64,000 nt of DNA from Gambelia wislizenii (GCA_030847615.1 JAUMIR010000012.1:3713501-3777500); one strand, 5' to 3'; positions 23,862 through 61,209 are shown, numbered from the stretch's first letter. The notes: generated by a model from the sequence alone, not told the origin. A program made the numbers and translations.

Positions 23862-24072
23862 AAGCCAGTGTGGTATAATAGTTTGAGTTGGGCTCCTAGA
23901 GACCAGAGTTTGAATCCCAGCTCAGCAGTGTAAACCTAGTGTGTTACCTTGGGCAAACCACACTCTCTCAGCCTCAGAGGAAGGCCATGGCAACCCTCCT
24001 CCAAACAAATCTTGGCAAGAATATCCGATGACAGGGTGGTCAGAATTGACTCGAAGGCACATAACAACAGGA
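23862..24072 (+). mobile_element. MIR-like tRNA-SINE
   Basis: AGCCAGTGTGGTATAATAG head, GTTTGAATCCCAGCTCAGC, GTTACCTTGGGCAAACC, GACTCGAAGGCACATAACAA tail. Preceded at 23,790-23,860 by a hAT-like scrap (GTGGTTCTTAACCTGTG). Confidence 0.85.
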
Positions 24073-24130
24073 ACACCTTATAGGGTGCTATTTCTAAAGA
24101 GTATCAGAGATTAAATTAATTTGGTAAGTT

Positions 24131-24215
24131 CACAGCACAAACCTAGACATGTCTTCCTAGAAGCAAGTCCCATTGAGCTCAGTGGGGCTTACTCTTGGAG
24201 AAATGAGTTAACCCC
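24131..24215. repeat. Amniote interspersed repeat scrap
   Basis: AGAAGCAAGTCCCATTGAGC and GTGGGGCTTACTCTTGG match a very common reptile interspersed repeat; family not named. Confidence 0.45.
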
Positions 24216-24576
24216 TCAGGTTCTCCAAACCAATTCTTTTCACTCAAATCAGCTGCAAATGTTCTAATAGATTCTTATTCCCATTTATTTTTCAACAACA
24301 CTACCAGTTATTGTATTTGGTGTTTTTTTTTAATGGTTTACACTTGAGGAAAGGCCTGGCTTGGAACCAGGCCTCAGCTCTCAAACCAGTCTTTGGTGCC
24401 AGGGTGCCATTTTGAACAAATCTGAAGTTAACACCACAGATATTTTCTGAGGACATAGAGAGCACCTTTCCTTCACAAGCAAGCTAGTGCAATGAGCTGG
24501 CTCACATGTTTAGGATTCCAGCTAAGAATCTGAGGTCTGAAAGAGTGGCTTTCATGCAGGCTTCCACCCCAGAAAG

Positions 24577-24582
24577 TTTATT
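24577..24582 (-). terminator. NT5M: Candidate NT5M polyadenylation signal AATAAA
   Basis: AATAAA on the minus strand about 490 bp past the NT5M stop. It is the first canonical hexamer I see downstream and implies a 3'UTR of roughly 0.5 kb (24,555-25,070). No transcript evidence is available here. Confidence 0.4.
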
Positions 24583-25070
24583 TTTTTCTTGAGTGTCCTG
24601 TTTTGAGGCAAACAGTATTTCAGCCCTGTAAACTGAGGCATGTCCATTGGGAGCAGAAGTGAAGAAAGGCCACTGTCTTTTGAGAAGCCAGATATAAAGC
24701 TAAACAGTGCTTGGGAGACTCGAAATCTGAATGGTCCAAGATGCCCTGGGGTAAAGAGATCCAGGCACAAGAAGACCATTTGGCAAACATGACCTGCCCT
24801 GAGGTGGCCCCCAGTCTCTGTAGCTTCCATTCCCAGCTGCAACAAGCAGCTTTGTGATCCTGTCAGCAAACCGGACTGGGAGGCAGGCAGGAGGACACCT
24901 CATATCTGGGGGTCTTCTTAGTTCTTGTTTTGGACCCTGTAGTTGACTGAGAATATGGATCTTTCCTATTCCTGCCTCAGAGGGCTCTAGATGTGATTTG
25001 GGGGGCCAGCACCAACCAGGCCCTCCACCTTCTTTGGGCTTGCTGAAGAAACCCTTTGAGAAGCCTGCTC

Positions 25071-33120
<8,050 letters not shown>

Positions 33121-33360
33121 GGCCTTTTGTGGTTTTTTTTGGGGGGGGCAGGAAAAGTGGGGTGTCTCTAGGGGATCAGGAACCCCTTATCTTTAGTGAT
33201 GTCATATCAAGTCCAAACCACAGCCCTTCTGCTTCCTCCCTGCATTGCTCAATCTCTGCAATGCTGAACTAAGGGGTCACCAAGAGGTCCACTAGTCGTG
33301 CAGAGATAATGGCACCCCAGGAAACCGCCACATCAAGGCCTCCTTTTTCCTCCTGTGCAG

Positions 33361-33403
<43 letters not shown>

Positions 33404-34099
33404 GGCTCGCCTTGCTGCAGTCCTACACGCAGGCGCCTACCTGCAGGTTCAGATGCCTTGTATGAAATGGGACTTAATTCCCAGCCGGGTTAGATTTACC
33501 CCTCCAAAAAAAGGAGAGGCTGGGGTTTGGGGATGAGGGTAGGGTGGATCTCTCCCCCACCGTCCCTCTTGCGCGGAGAGGTCTCTGCAAGGGCATCTAG
33601 ACCGCCCTGTGCTGCAAAAGAGGCGGGTGCTGCAAAACTGCAGGTTTGCAGAATTGCAACCTGCCGCTTGCACCAACACAAACACACACACACACAGAGG
33701 TTGCAAAGGGTTTCTTGTTGCAACAACAATTCGTTGCAGCTTGCAGCGTCCTTTTCCCATCAGAGTGTCCTGGGCGTCCTTGCACTCCGGCTCTCCTGGG
33801 AAATCTAGTCCATTTCAACCCATCTCTTCCCCTTTTCCCTTTAAAGGAGACTCGCCCGGGGAACTAGAAGTCCTCGCTCAAGGGCTGCTTTTGCAAGAGG
33901 AGGCGAGTCGTTGCTCAGCAAACCACTCCGTTAAAGCCCTTCCAGACCACTCTTAACGGCTCCCTCTTAAGAGAACCCTGGGATTTGTAGTTTGGAGGCA
34001 GGGCTAAGGCCAGTGGGCGTCCAGCCCTCTTCTCAGGGCACCTTGGGAAGTGTAGTTCAGGGGAGGGAAAGAGGACTGGAGTCCAATGGAAAAGAAGTA
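33121..34099 (-). promoter_or_regulatory. NT5M: NT5M upstream flank
   Basis: 5' flank of NT5M. It holds a (CA)n microsatellite at 33361-33402, an ACAC run at 33678-33697, and moderately CpG-rich sequence around 33,540-33,800. At 33,975-34,060 are two ACTACA-type motifs resembling the ZNF143/STAF (SBS) site, one in a degraded MITE-like context. I cannot place the NT5M transcription start precisely. Confidence 0.35.
33361..33402. repeat. (CA)n microsatellite
   Basis: About 20 uninterrupted CA units, 240 bp upstream of the NT5M ATG. Confidence 0.95.
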
Positions 34100-34325
34100 A
34101 TTGTCCCTCCGTATCCACGGATTTGGTATCCACGGGTTTAAAGTATTCACGGCTTGGAAATACTCTTTAAAAAATAATAATCCAAAAAGCAAAGATTTTG
34201 CCATCTTATATAAAGGACACCATTTTGCTATGCCGTTGCATAGAATGGGACTTGAGTATTCACGGATTTTGGTATCCACGGGGGAGTCCTGGAACCAAAC
34301 CCCAGCAGATAGGAAGGGGCAACTG
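34100..34325. mobile_element. Tigger-like MITE in the NT5M/COPS3 interval
   Basis: ATTGTCCCTCCGTATCCACG left, AGGAAGGGGCAACTG right, TA flanks. Confidence 0.85.
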
Positions 34326-34344
34326 TAGATACTAATTGTAAATA

Positions 34345-34735
34345 CAGTAGGACCCCCGTATCCGCTGGGGATTGGTTCTGGGGGGACGTGGATACCGAAA
34401 ACCATGGAACGCCATTGAAAAGAATGGGGCTTTTGGTTTAAAATACCATAGAGTTAACCTAGAAAATGACTAGAGAGGAAGACATTTTCTAGGAAGACTC
34501 TATGGTAAGTGTGCTGCTTTGTGTCTCGTGGATAACTGAATCAGTGGATAATGAATCAGTGGATACCAAAAACCATGGAACTCCATTGAAAAGAATGGGG
34601 CTTTTGGTTTAAAATACCATAAAGCTGACCTAGAAAATGACTAGAGAGGAAGACATTTTCTAGGAAAACTCTATGGTAAGTGTGCTGTTTTGTGTCCTGT
34701 GGATAATTGAATCAGTGGATATGGAGGGAAAAGTG
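34345..34735. mobile_element. Tigger-like MITE with internal 171-bp tandem duplication
   Basis: Left CAGTAGGACCCCCGTATCC, right AGGGAAAAGTG, TA flanks. ACCATGGAAC..CATTGAAAAGAATGGGG begins at 34,401 and again at 34,572, so the element is about 391 bp instead of the usual 252. Confidence 0.85.
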
Positions 34736-35155
34736 TATTCCACTTTAATGCTTTGAGAAATCCTGGGATATTTTTTAAAAAAATAATTAATTGTCTTGAA
34801 CATTTTTAAAATGAATCCTGAGATTTTTAAGCAGGAAAGACAACGGGGAAGGGCTGAGGGCCTTGTGTTGTGGTGCGTGTGTTGGGGAGGGGGAGAATTG
34901 AGACCGTTGCCCTAGCAACGGCGCTGTCAAAGGCAGGCAGGCCAGCCGGGCTGGCGTCCGGCGGAAATGACGCTAAGGTGGGAGCGCGAGGCGGGCGCTG
35001 ATTGGCTGAGGCGCGCGGGTGGCGTCACTGGGCGCCGCTGCCTGAGCCGAAGAGGGAGCGAGAGCGTCGGTGAGAGGAGTGAGGCGGCGGCGACCTCCTC
35101 CCCGGGCCGGGCCAGCCGCGCTCCGCTCTCCCCGCCTCAGAGGGCCGTCGGCAAG

Positions 35156-52572
<17,417 letters not shown>

Positions 52573-52850
52573 AAATCCCATTTTGCTTGCTACTCTGTTG
52601 TAGAGCCAAAAAAAAAAGCTAAAGAGAACCACCTTTAGGATCTGAGTGTTTAAAAAAAAAATCCCCCCCAAAAGCAGAGAATTGACTGTTTCACCTGGAC
52701 ATTGAGGAAAAATTAAAATAATGTCTATTCAGTGCTATATGATTTAAAAATTTTGCTCTGCAAAGAAAATGAAAAATATCTCATTCTGTTGTGGACTTAA
52801 CTTGCGAACATTGTTAATGCATTAAATAATTTACTTTTTGTTTTATGTGG
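52573..52850 (+). terminator. COPS3: COPS3 3'UTR with ATTAAA polyadenylation signal
   Basis: Short A/T-rich 3'UTR. The variant hexamer ATTAAA is at 52821-52826, followed by T/GT-rich sequence (TTTTTGTTTTATGTGG) that suits a downstream element. No AATAAA is closer. Confidence 0.55.
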
Positions 52851-53539
52851 CTTGAATGTCACTGTTTCTGTAACGTCTCCTTTTTTCATCAATGCCAAAT
52901 TCGGAATGTTTTAGGTTGTCGACAAGATGAAGAGCTGGTTAGTTTAAAAGCATTTTTGCTTGATTTGTTTGCTTTATAAATCCAGTCTTCTCAAGGTTTT
53001 ATCTGAACCAAAATACTTATGTTAAGGGGAAATGTTACTTCCTCTCTCTCTCTACTCATTAAATTGGCACACACCATAACCTTGGAGGCTCTGACTAGAT
53101 TGAAAGATCTGCCAGATTTACCTGGAAGCTGGCTGGATGGGGAAGTTCAATCTTCCCCAGATTATACTTGCCATGTTCACTCCACAAGCAGAGAAACAGG
53201 CATTAACTGTAGAATAGAAGATGGAGAATCCCAGGCTCTGGTTATGAATCTGCTCCCCAATCTCAGCCTGGCCTTCTAGTTTTCCCTGGGTGGCCATGGC
53301 CGCTTCCCGTGACACACCATATTTTGATGGCTTCCAAGGTTGTGTGTGTTTGTTTTTTCTTCCCACCATTTTAAGCCTTAGTTATAGGCAATAAGCTTTT
53401 AGTTTTGGGTTCATCCCATTTTCATTTTAACCAAACTCACTACTGGGACGTGGCTCCCATGAACCTCTCTAAATTTTAATTTGGCCCTTGGTTTGAACTA
53501 GGTTTCCCACCTTTGCTCTAGATCACAGGAAAGCAGATT
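52851..53539. other. COPS3-FLCN intergenic, nothing recognised
   Basis: A minor (TC)n run at 53,039-53,052; no gene or clear element. Confidence 0.4.
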
Positions 53540-53910
53540 GCCGTTTGTGGGCTGCATTGGGCCCTTGGACCTCACTTTTCTGGCCCCTGAAACCTCCCCA
53601 TTTATTTAAATTGTGGTGATTTTCAGGCAATTTTAGCCCCCAGCATGTAAAAACAAGCAATAATAACCCTATCCCCACATGCCAGACCTCCATATTCCTC
53701 CATATTCCTCTGCAGTCCCTCTCAAAATGGTGACAGGAAGTGAGGCAGTGTTACTTTCTGTTGAAATTTTCAAAGGGGGGGGGGTTGGCAGCTGCAGAAA
53801 AGAATGGAATTTGGACTCCCTGCAGGCTGCATGTGTCTTGCAGGGGTGCCGGGGTGAGGCAGAATTGGCCCCTGGCCCATATGGAGTTGCCCACCTCTGC
53901 TCTAGAGTTT
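53540..53910. repeat. Dispersed repeat, relative of 47,300-47,720
   Basis: CTGCAGTCCCTCTCAAAATGG, GAATTGGCCCCTGGCCC, GTTGCCCACCTCTGCTCTA. Confidence 0.55.
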
Positions 53911-54544
53911 TATGTAAGAGTCTGTAACTCAGCCCTCCATGTACAGAAGCCTCAAGGTGGACTGTAGCAACTATGAGTTCTGGTTGGTACAATGACTTGG
54001 GAGAACCTCATTCCAGCCCTCAGGTGGGGGGGGGGGAGTGGGGATGGGGGTCATGGGCCTATCTTTGTTCCTCAGTAGCTCCTGGCTTATTCAGGAAGTA
54101 TTAGAGGGAGACCAAAGAATATAGTGTAACAGTATCTTATCTTTTGTTCTTCCTTTCCTTTTTGAAATGAGAATGTGTGAAGGTGGAAGGTTATTCCATA
54201 ATCCACAAAAACCAAACATGACATAGTATAGACTCAAAATTGATCCACATTCTCTCCTAATATATTTTAATCGCCCATATATTTATAGTTGATCACTATG
54301 ATCTAATCTAGTGTTTTTCTCAGCTGCGGAAGCTGAGGTTCCTGGCTGAAATGGCTTCCCATATCTTCATGCATGATACCAGCTCCTTTGGTGAATGACA
54401 GCCCTGGCCCTTGTATGCATGGGAACATCCTGAAAGTCTAGAACTGCGTTTAAGTATGGTGTAGAAGTTTCACTATATGCTGATTGCTTAGGCATTAGTA
54501 TCTGCTCTTTATCCGATCTCCAAAGAGTGGGTTTTATGTGTATC

Positions 54545-54765
54545 TTATGTCTATGTGCCTTCAAGTCGCCTGTTGATTTATGGTGACCGCATGAATTTCC
54601 TAGGGTTTTCTTAGGCAAGGAATCCTCAGAGATGGTTTTCCCAGTTTGTTCCTCTGAAATAGAGCCCACAGCACCTGGTATTCATTGGGGCTCTCCCATC
54701 CAAGTAGATCCTACTTTGCTTTAAAGATCATATGGGATCTGCTGCCTTTAGGGTATTAAGGTCCA
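54545..54765 (-). mobile_element. 5S rRNA-derived SINE, second copy
   Basis: The minus strand starts with GGCAGCAGATCCCATATGATC, TACTTGGATGGGAGAGCC and AATGAATACCAGGTGCTGTG (5S-like), then a CGGTCACCATAAATCAACAG and GACTTGAAGGCACATAGAC tail like that of the MIR-like SINE. Confidence 0.75.
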
Positions 54766-55998
54766 CTTATACAAGGCCAAAAGCAGGTATCAGATGGGGT
54801 GTGGAAAGCAAAATATGTCAAAGCACCCTTTTGCACTGACAGAACCCCTTGTGGAACGTTGTCAACACCCAAGTAAGGAAATGACTTTTTAAGATTTCAG
54901 CACAGCATGTGTGGTAGAATATAGGTGCAAGACAGAATAATTTCAGTATTTACTTGCTCTGAATTTGCTTGTGGTTAAAGCATGCCTTCACACTTTTTAA
55001 AATTATTACATCAATTTCTTGCTTCTGAAGTGGTTCCTAGATTAAATTTAGACTCATACCTCATGAGGGCCAACTGCTGTCAAATCCCAGATCCCCTCCT
55101 CCACAAAGATACCTGAATATGAATTCAGACCATTGTGAGGCTATCTGGTGAGTAAAAATAGAAGCTCTTTTAATTGGGGATTGAGTGATCAGAGCAAAAG
55201 AAACTTGAAAAATCTTCGCTTTTGCTAACTAAACATGGCTTCTTGTCACCCATGGATGGAAGTTTGTAGTGAACCTGTTCTTAGTTAACTTTTCCGATGT
55301 GTACCTATGTTTCAGTGACCTGGATTGGAAATTAGTGTCATTTGTACTGTGCTGAGATGGAGAGTCACTTAATGTCCCAGATGATATTATTACAACAGGG
55401 GCAAGTAAAATGTCATTGTCTGTTGTTAGGTATCTGTTGGTGCCTGCCACCTGTTGTTTTCCTTTGTAAGAGTCTAGGTGAACTGCAATCTGATCCAATA
55501 AGTGGATCTACTTATGTGATAGAGTATGCTTGGGATCAGGTAACAAAGGTCACTTAGACCTCACCTGATAAGAGACTCTGAGGATGTGTTAAATCAAACA
55601 GCTGGGCAGTCTCTTTTACCAGATAAAACCTTAGGTAACCTGTGTTCAGTGAATCTGACTAGACACCCTTCCTAAAACACATTGGTATGCTAGGGATTTT
55701 TTTTTTTTTAAGAAGACCATGGACGTCAAGCCAGCACCACTGAAATACCTAGACGCCAGTGTCAGATTTATAGGCAGGTGGCCAGTAGATCCTGTGTAGT
55801 GTGATCATCCTGCATGTTAGTCTGGACATGGCTGGATTCTAATGTTGATGTTTAGTGTTCGCACTAACATTGGGTCACTGGTAGATACAACAATCCTGTC
55901 GACAGCTTGAATTAGTTTAAGTGTGGTGCAGTTTAAAAATCTGATTTCCTGTAAACCATGGCTTGCTAACTGGAGCCATCCTAGCAATGCACTTTCCT
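54766..55998. other. COPS3-FLCN intergenic, nothing recognised
   Basis: AT-rich; poly-T run at about 55,698-55,710. No splice-bounded coding similarity. Confidence 0.4.
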
Positions 55999-56590
55999 AA
56001 TAATAATAATAATAATATTTATTTATACCCCGCCCCTCTGTTAAAACAATCGGGGCGGCTTACAAAATTAAAATACAATACAGATAAAAATCCCTAAACA
56101 CCCCCCCACCCCCACCCTCCCCCATAAAAAATATTAAACAAATATAAATTAAAAGCAAATGTCTAAAATCACATTTAAAAACAATAAATACAATAAATAG
56201 CCAGCGGACTAAAAGAGGCCAGGATCCCCTGAGGCCAGGATCTAATTAGGAAAGGCCTGCCGAAAGAGATCTGTCTTCAGTGCTTTTTTAAAGCTACTCA
56301 GGCTTGTCATCTGATGGATCTCATTCGGCAGGCCATTCCACAGTTTTGGGGCAATTACTGAAAAGGCCCTCTGGGAGGTTGCAGACAGCCTAGATTTTTG
56401 TGGCTGAAGCAAATTCCTCCCAGAGGACCGGAGTGCGCGGGGAGGATTGTATGGGAGGAAGCGGTTCCGGAGATAAGTTGGACCCAAGCCATTTAGGGCT
56501 TTAAAGGTAATAACCAACACCTTATACTGGGCCCGGAAACTGATAGGCAGCCAGTGGAGAGATCTCTCACCCTCTTCTTTTCCTGGCTTC
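55999..56590 (-). mobile_element. L2-type LINE 3' portion with ORF2 C-terminus
   Basis: The minus strand is open over about 105 codons: LHWLPISFRAQYKVLVITFK, LNGLGPTYL, RAFSVIAPKLWNGLPNEI, LKTDLFRQAF, then a 3'UTR and an ATAAATAAATATTATT tail. Best preserved L2 copy here; 5' truncated near 56,590. Confidence 0.92.
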
Positions 56591-56999
56591 AACTGTGGTT
56601 TAATATTACATGTGTAGAACCTGTTCACCATGGTGAATGCTAACCAGGTTTCTTTGTAACCATAAATTTGCAAAGAGTAAAAGAACGTTGCATGTTGATG
56701 GCCTTTGATCTAGTCTCTGGAAAACTCCTGCCTGAAACCCTGAACCATTGTCAGTGTAGACAATACTGAATGAGGCAATCACCTGAGTTTGGTATACAAG
56801 GTGTAATTCCTGCTCTTGAATTCTGGCTTACAAACGAACAATGGTTAGTGTGTGAACTCATGCATTTCTGAAATGCCATGAATGCTGATAAGGGAGAAGG
56901 AATCCATATCCTGGAGGGTAGCTTGTGATTTGCCAAGCATGGTATGGGAACCAATGCAGCAGGCTTAGTGACATTGGCGAAGTTTATTATTTATTATTA

Positions 57000-57205
57000 T
57001 TTATTTATTTTATTTATACCCCACTCTTCAGCCACAAGGCTATCAGAACGGCTTACAAATTGTTTTAAGCAATAGCTATTTACACATCTAACTGCATTAA
57101 ACAGTTTCCAATGTGTGTTAGCTAATTGCCCCCACAAGCCGGGTACTCATTTTACCGACCTACGAAAGGATGGAAGGCTGAGTGAACCTTGGAGCCAGCT
57201 GGAAG
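57000..57205 (-). mobile_element. tRNA-derived SINE (minus)
   Basis: Reverse complement of the 63,588 element over the 3' two thirds: GGCTTACAAATTGTTTTAAGC, ACAGTTTCCAATGTGTGTTAG, ACTCATTTTACCGACC, GGAAGGCTGAGTGAACCTTGG. Confidence 0.9.
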
Positions 57206-57322
57206 TGGACAGGCAGGGGGAATCAGTAATGCTCACTATTCATATAGCACTTCCAGAATGTTTTAAATGTACACACATTACAAAGAGCCCTGTAAGGTAA
57301 ACCATAATCATGATATTGATAA

Positions 57323-57525
57323 TAGAGTTGCCACAGTGAAAACTGGAGTGGATCCTGTCCTTTTAATGATTGTATAGAAGAGGGAATTTCAGCAAGTGTT
57401 GCTTGTGTGACAAGCAGCAACTACTGAAATTCCCTCTTCTATACAACCATTAAACCAATGGTATGGGAAATTCCCTCTTCTATACAACCATTAAAGCCTC
57501 TCCCGTTTTCAAACTGGCAACCCTA
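57323..57525. mobile_element. TAGGGTTGCCA-type hairpin MITE with 41-bp internal duplication
   Basis: TAGAGTTGCCACAGTGAAAACTGG left, GTTTTCAAACTGGCAACCCTA right. GAAATTCCCTCTTCTATACA occurs at 57,426 and again at 57,467. Confidence 0.75.
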
Positions 57526-58670
57526 ATGGATACTAATTACTTAATTCCAGTATTGCAGATTTGGGTAGGCCAGAGTGAAATCAAATTTAGCTTATCTAGG
57601 TTCACCTACAGAGGCTTTTGTGGCACAGGTAAGATCTAAACACATGAGCTTAATGTTATGGCTCAGTCTTCACTGCTGAGATCTAAAATACACAGTATAG
57701 GCACTCAAACACTAACCTAACCTGAAACCCATTCATTTAGGCATTAATTAGGGTTTGGGCTTGTAAAAAAAAAGAAGTTGAGTATTTTCGCTTACCTAGT
57801 AGTGCTGACTGTGTTGCTCTCGTGACAATAGCTGGATCGCAAGACTGGTTATACTTGATACTTCGTTGGCCCCCTCAGAACAATAAGGGGTTGGAATGTA
57901 TTAGTAGCTGTGTTTATAGCTATGACTAAATAAATGTAGCTTTTGTAGAAACAGATATCTGGACAATCTTGGATTCTTCCTTAGTGGTAGTAATGAAAAG
58001 TATCTGCATATCTATACATGTGTGCTAATTGTAGCAGGAGCATTACTCTGAAAATCCTTTGTGTGATGAAACCTACAGGGTAACTGGTCCAGTTATCTCC
58101 CTGAACCAAATGGAGGACTGTGGACTTTGAATGCAGATGTAGCATTATCCGCAGAGGCTCCTAAGGGATAAAGCTAGAACCTATACACTTCTTGCCTCCA
58201 GAAAGGATTAAATAATCCTCCGTGCCAAAAAGAGGAATATTGCAGTGTGACTCTTGCATGGCATTTAACACCTACTTGCATTATATTTATTGGTGTCCTA
58301 GGTTTTTTAGAAAGCTCTTTCACACTAGAGCATCTTTTATTAGTCAGCACAGATGTGTTCTGTTAGTGTGTGTGTGTGTAAGAAACAGAGAGAGGGAGAG
58401 AGCACATGCATGGTTGTTACAGGTATTATCTGTATAATTGAGAGATGAGGTAGGTTTCTTCACGACTGTGCCCATGGCCAGTCTTGAGGAGCTGTTCTTA
58501 AATGTAATCTTTAGCGATGAATAAAAAAAAAAAGTCAACCTCCCAAGTTTGTTTTAAGTATCTGGTGCATGGGGCTAAGAAAGACATTGAACCAAACCAT
58601 GTAAATAGAAGTTGCCCAATTCTCTTAGAGAAGTGTATGGATAATAATTACTATTGTTCATGTGAAACTG

Positions 58671-58790
58671 CATACTCTCCAACTGTCCCAATTTGACAGG
58701 GATACTTCCAACCAATCCTCTGTCATCCCACATTTCCAGTTGCTTTTAAAATGTCCCTTTCCCTCTCCTCCACCCCCCTTTCCCTTTCAG
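58671..58790 (-). repeat. Dispersed repeat, inverted partner of 1-131
   Basis: CATACTCTCCAACTGTCCCAA, CAGGGATACTTCC, TGCTTTTAAAATGTCCC; matches the reverse complement of the window start. Confidence 0.55.
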
Positions 58791-59344
58791 CTTAATTCAA
58801 TTGCTTCAAACTGAGTTCAAAATGCAAATGTCATTGGCACTCAATAGTACAGCATGGGGAGAGGAGGGGGCAGAAACGTGCCCTTCCCTGCACCGCCCTG
58901 AAGATTTACAGAAAGATGGTACACGTCTCATAATTCTCTCTCCTGGGTTATCATAATTCAGGGCTCATGGATATGCTGCCTCTCAGACCTGGGACCAGAG
59001 CTTGGAAAGGATTTGGGGGGAAGACTACCTGTGCTGGCTAAGTGGCAGTCCTAAAAATGCCTTTCCCAACCTTTGCCTGTATAAGTTATTCCCTAAACAC
59101 CTTCATGAGGCTGCGTTTCTTTCTCTTAAAAACCTTCCTCTAACCCTTTTGTTTTTCCTTAAAGCTTTTGAGATGTTCACAGGCCCTCCACTGCAAATGT
59201 CTGAAGTAAAATGCATCTACTGTCTCCCTTGGGAGAATTTTAGACTGTAAGCTCTTGCAGGCAGAGACCTATTTTCACCTTGTTATTCTGTATACAGCTT
59301 GCTGCACACTGATGGCACAAAATGTATAATGTAGAATAAGTAAT

Positions 59345-59800
59345 CTACATCTATATATATAAAACTCTTGGGTATGTTTCCTTTCCCAGTGTGCTGATTG
59401 GCTGCTTTGGAAAAATACCCAGCCAATCACCACCCACATGCACTTCTCCACCTCACAATCCACTCCTGCCACTCAATCTGTCTCTACACCCCCAGCCTCA
59501 CAAGGGGCCCCTCACTCCCTCAGCCACTCACCACCCACATGTCAAACAATGCAATTTTCCCCCCTAAAATAATACCGCGTAGCTGAACGGTGTGAAAAAC
59601 CACATATAAAACACTGAAACATTTTCCTCCACAATAATAGCACATAGCTGAACCGTACAAACCTTTCAAATCTACTATAACGGCATATGTAGTTGAACCA
59701 TGTGAGAGGATTCTGAGAAAAAAACAAGTAAAACAATTTATGAAATATATGAATCAATATATAAAATGAGTTATTAATTTGTGGAAGTCCCATCAATTTG
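59345..59800 (+). mobile_element. Possible Helitron fragment carrying minisatellite-unit sequence
   Basis: TCTATATATATAAAACTC start, CCAGTGTGCTGATTGGCTG, then one inverted copy of the 26,635 unit (CACCACCCACATGCA, TCACAAGGGGCCCCTC). Beyond it are repeated GTAGCTGAAC-type motifs (59,578; 59,646; 59,690). Family assignment tentative. Confidence 0.45.
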
Positions 59801-59835
59801 TGAAGTCCCATTAACCAGAAGTCCCATTATTTTGT

Positions 59836-59945
59836 GAAGTCGAAGGCTTTCACGGCCGGCATCCATAGATTTTCCTTGTTTTTTTTCCCAGGCTGTGAGG
59901 CCATGTTCTGGAAGAGTTTATTTCTGATGTTTCACTGGCATCTGA
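59836..59945. mobile_element. Half of the foldback element family
   Basis: AAGGCTTTCACGGCCGGCATCC, TTTTCCTTG, GGCTGTGAGGCCATGTTCTGG, GATGTTTCACTGGCATCTG: one arm of the 15,550 element with its outer end. Confidence 0.7.
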
Positions 59946-60539
59946 AATATATATATAAATATATAAAATGAGTTATTAATTTATAACCTTTACAATCTCC
60001 TATAATGGTGCATGTTACCCCAGGGACAGCTATCCTAGTTTTGTCATAAAAGATGCAGCTACTTTTCCCCCCTTGCTTTCCCTTTATTTTATTTCATTCT
60101 ATTTCATTATTTTATTTTATTTATCTTTATTAAAACAATACTATTACTTACAGGAACTCATATAAATAATTGTGCATTCAGTAATTATGCATATATATTT
60201 TTTTACACTAGACAGGGGAAAAATAATAATTAAATTATATATTTCCTTGCTTTCCCTTTAAAACTCACCCTCCACTACTTTAAAAGCTCAGCTTCTGCCC
60301 ATTGCAATGCATGTGCTTTTGCAACTGCAATCTCTGTTTTGTTTCTATCACATGACTGTCATCAGACTTGGAGGGTTGTACCATCTCTCGAATGGAGCGG
60401 GGAAAGGATAAACATTTGAAAACCCATCTGCTCTGCACCCCATCCTATCAAATTTATTCAACAATATATTTTTTCATTTTTAATATTAGGTGAGTATACA
60501 CACCGGCTAATACTGATCATTTTATTAGCTATGCTAATA

Positions 60540-60989
60540 CTGATCATTTCTGCCCCCCCCGCTTTGACAGATAGATGCGACCATTTTATGTAAACCGGAG
60601 CGGCTTCAGACTAAACCATTTGCCTTTGACGGGGGTCAGCAGTGAAACACTAGGCAGGAGAGGGTTGGAAGCTTTTTAATGAAATTTAGGGGACGGGGTT
60701 ACTTTTTGTTGAGGCTTTTTTAACGGATACATTTATTCTTGTGCTCCTTGGGGGGCTACAAAGTCGCCCAGGGCTAAGTAATCCCCCCTTCCAGAGCGCA
60801 CCTAATGGTTCCTCCTGGCCAGTCAGTATCAGGCGCCTTTGGGCTGGACCAGAAGCCTCGGGAACTGCGCATGCGCGGAGGGGAAGCAGGTCAGCTAGCA
60901 AAGTCTCCCAACTTAGTCCTGCAATTAAACCAAAATCTGACCTCATTGAGGTCTAGGACCTTGGATGGCAACTGATTAAGGAACCAAAG
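60540..60989 (+). promoter_or_regulatory. FLCN: Probable FLCN promoter and noncoding first exon
   Basis: A unique-looking, locally CpG-containing island between repeat-rich flanks. It carries a perfect NRF1-type palindrome TGCGCATGCGCG at 60866-60877. Candidate first-exon donors are GCAG|GTCAGC (about 60,889) and CAAAG|GTAGGA (60,989/60,990). FLCN in human has noncoding 5' exons, so an upstream promoter is expected about here. TSS and exon ends are inferred. Confidence 0.5.
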
Positions 60990-61209
60990 GTAGGATATTT
61001 GGGGTGGTGGTGGAGGAATAGCTTTCTTAGCACATGCCTGGGATAGTGTTAGTTAGTTATAATTTATTTGCCATGTCAAAACAATTAACATGGGACATAA
61101 TAAGAGTAAAATAAAGTAGATAAAACACAATATAGTAAGCTAGTTAAACTGAACTAGGATAATATACAACAAGATTCAGTTGGATGGGATAAGATAAAAA
61201 TTAAAATTA

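Noticed and set aside
1..25000. MED9 or another gene left of NT5M
   Set aside because: Expected from synteny, but no translation in any frame resembled the MED9 core or other known proteins; only repeats were recognised.
33449..33956. Several overlapping 70-115 codon frames upstream of NT5M
   Set aside because: GC-rich promoter flank produces open frames on both strands; they overlap one another and have no recognisable domain.
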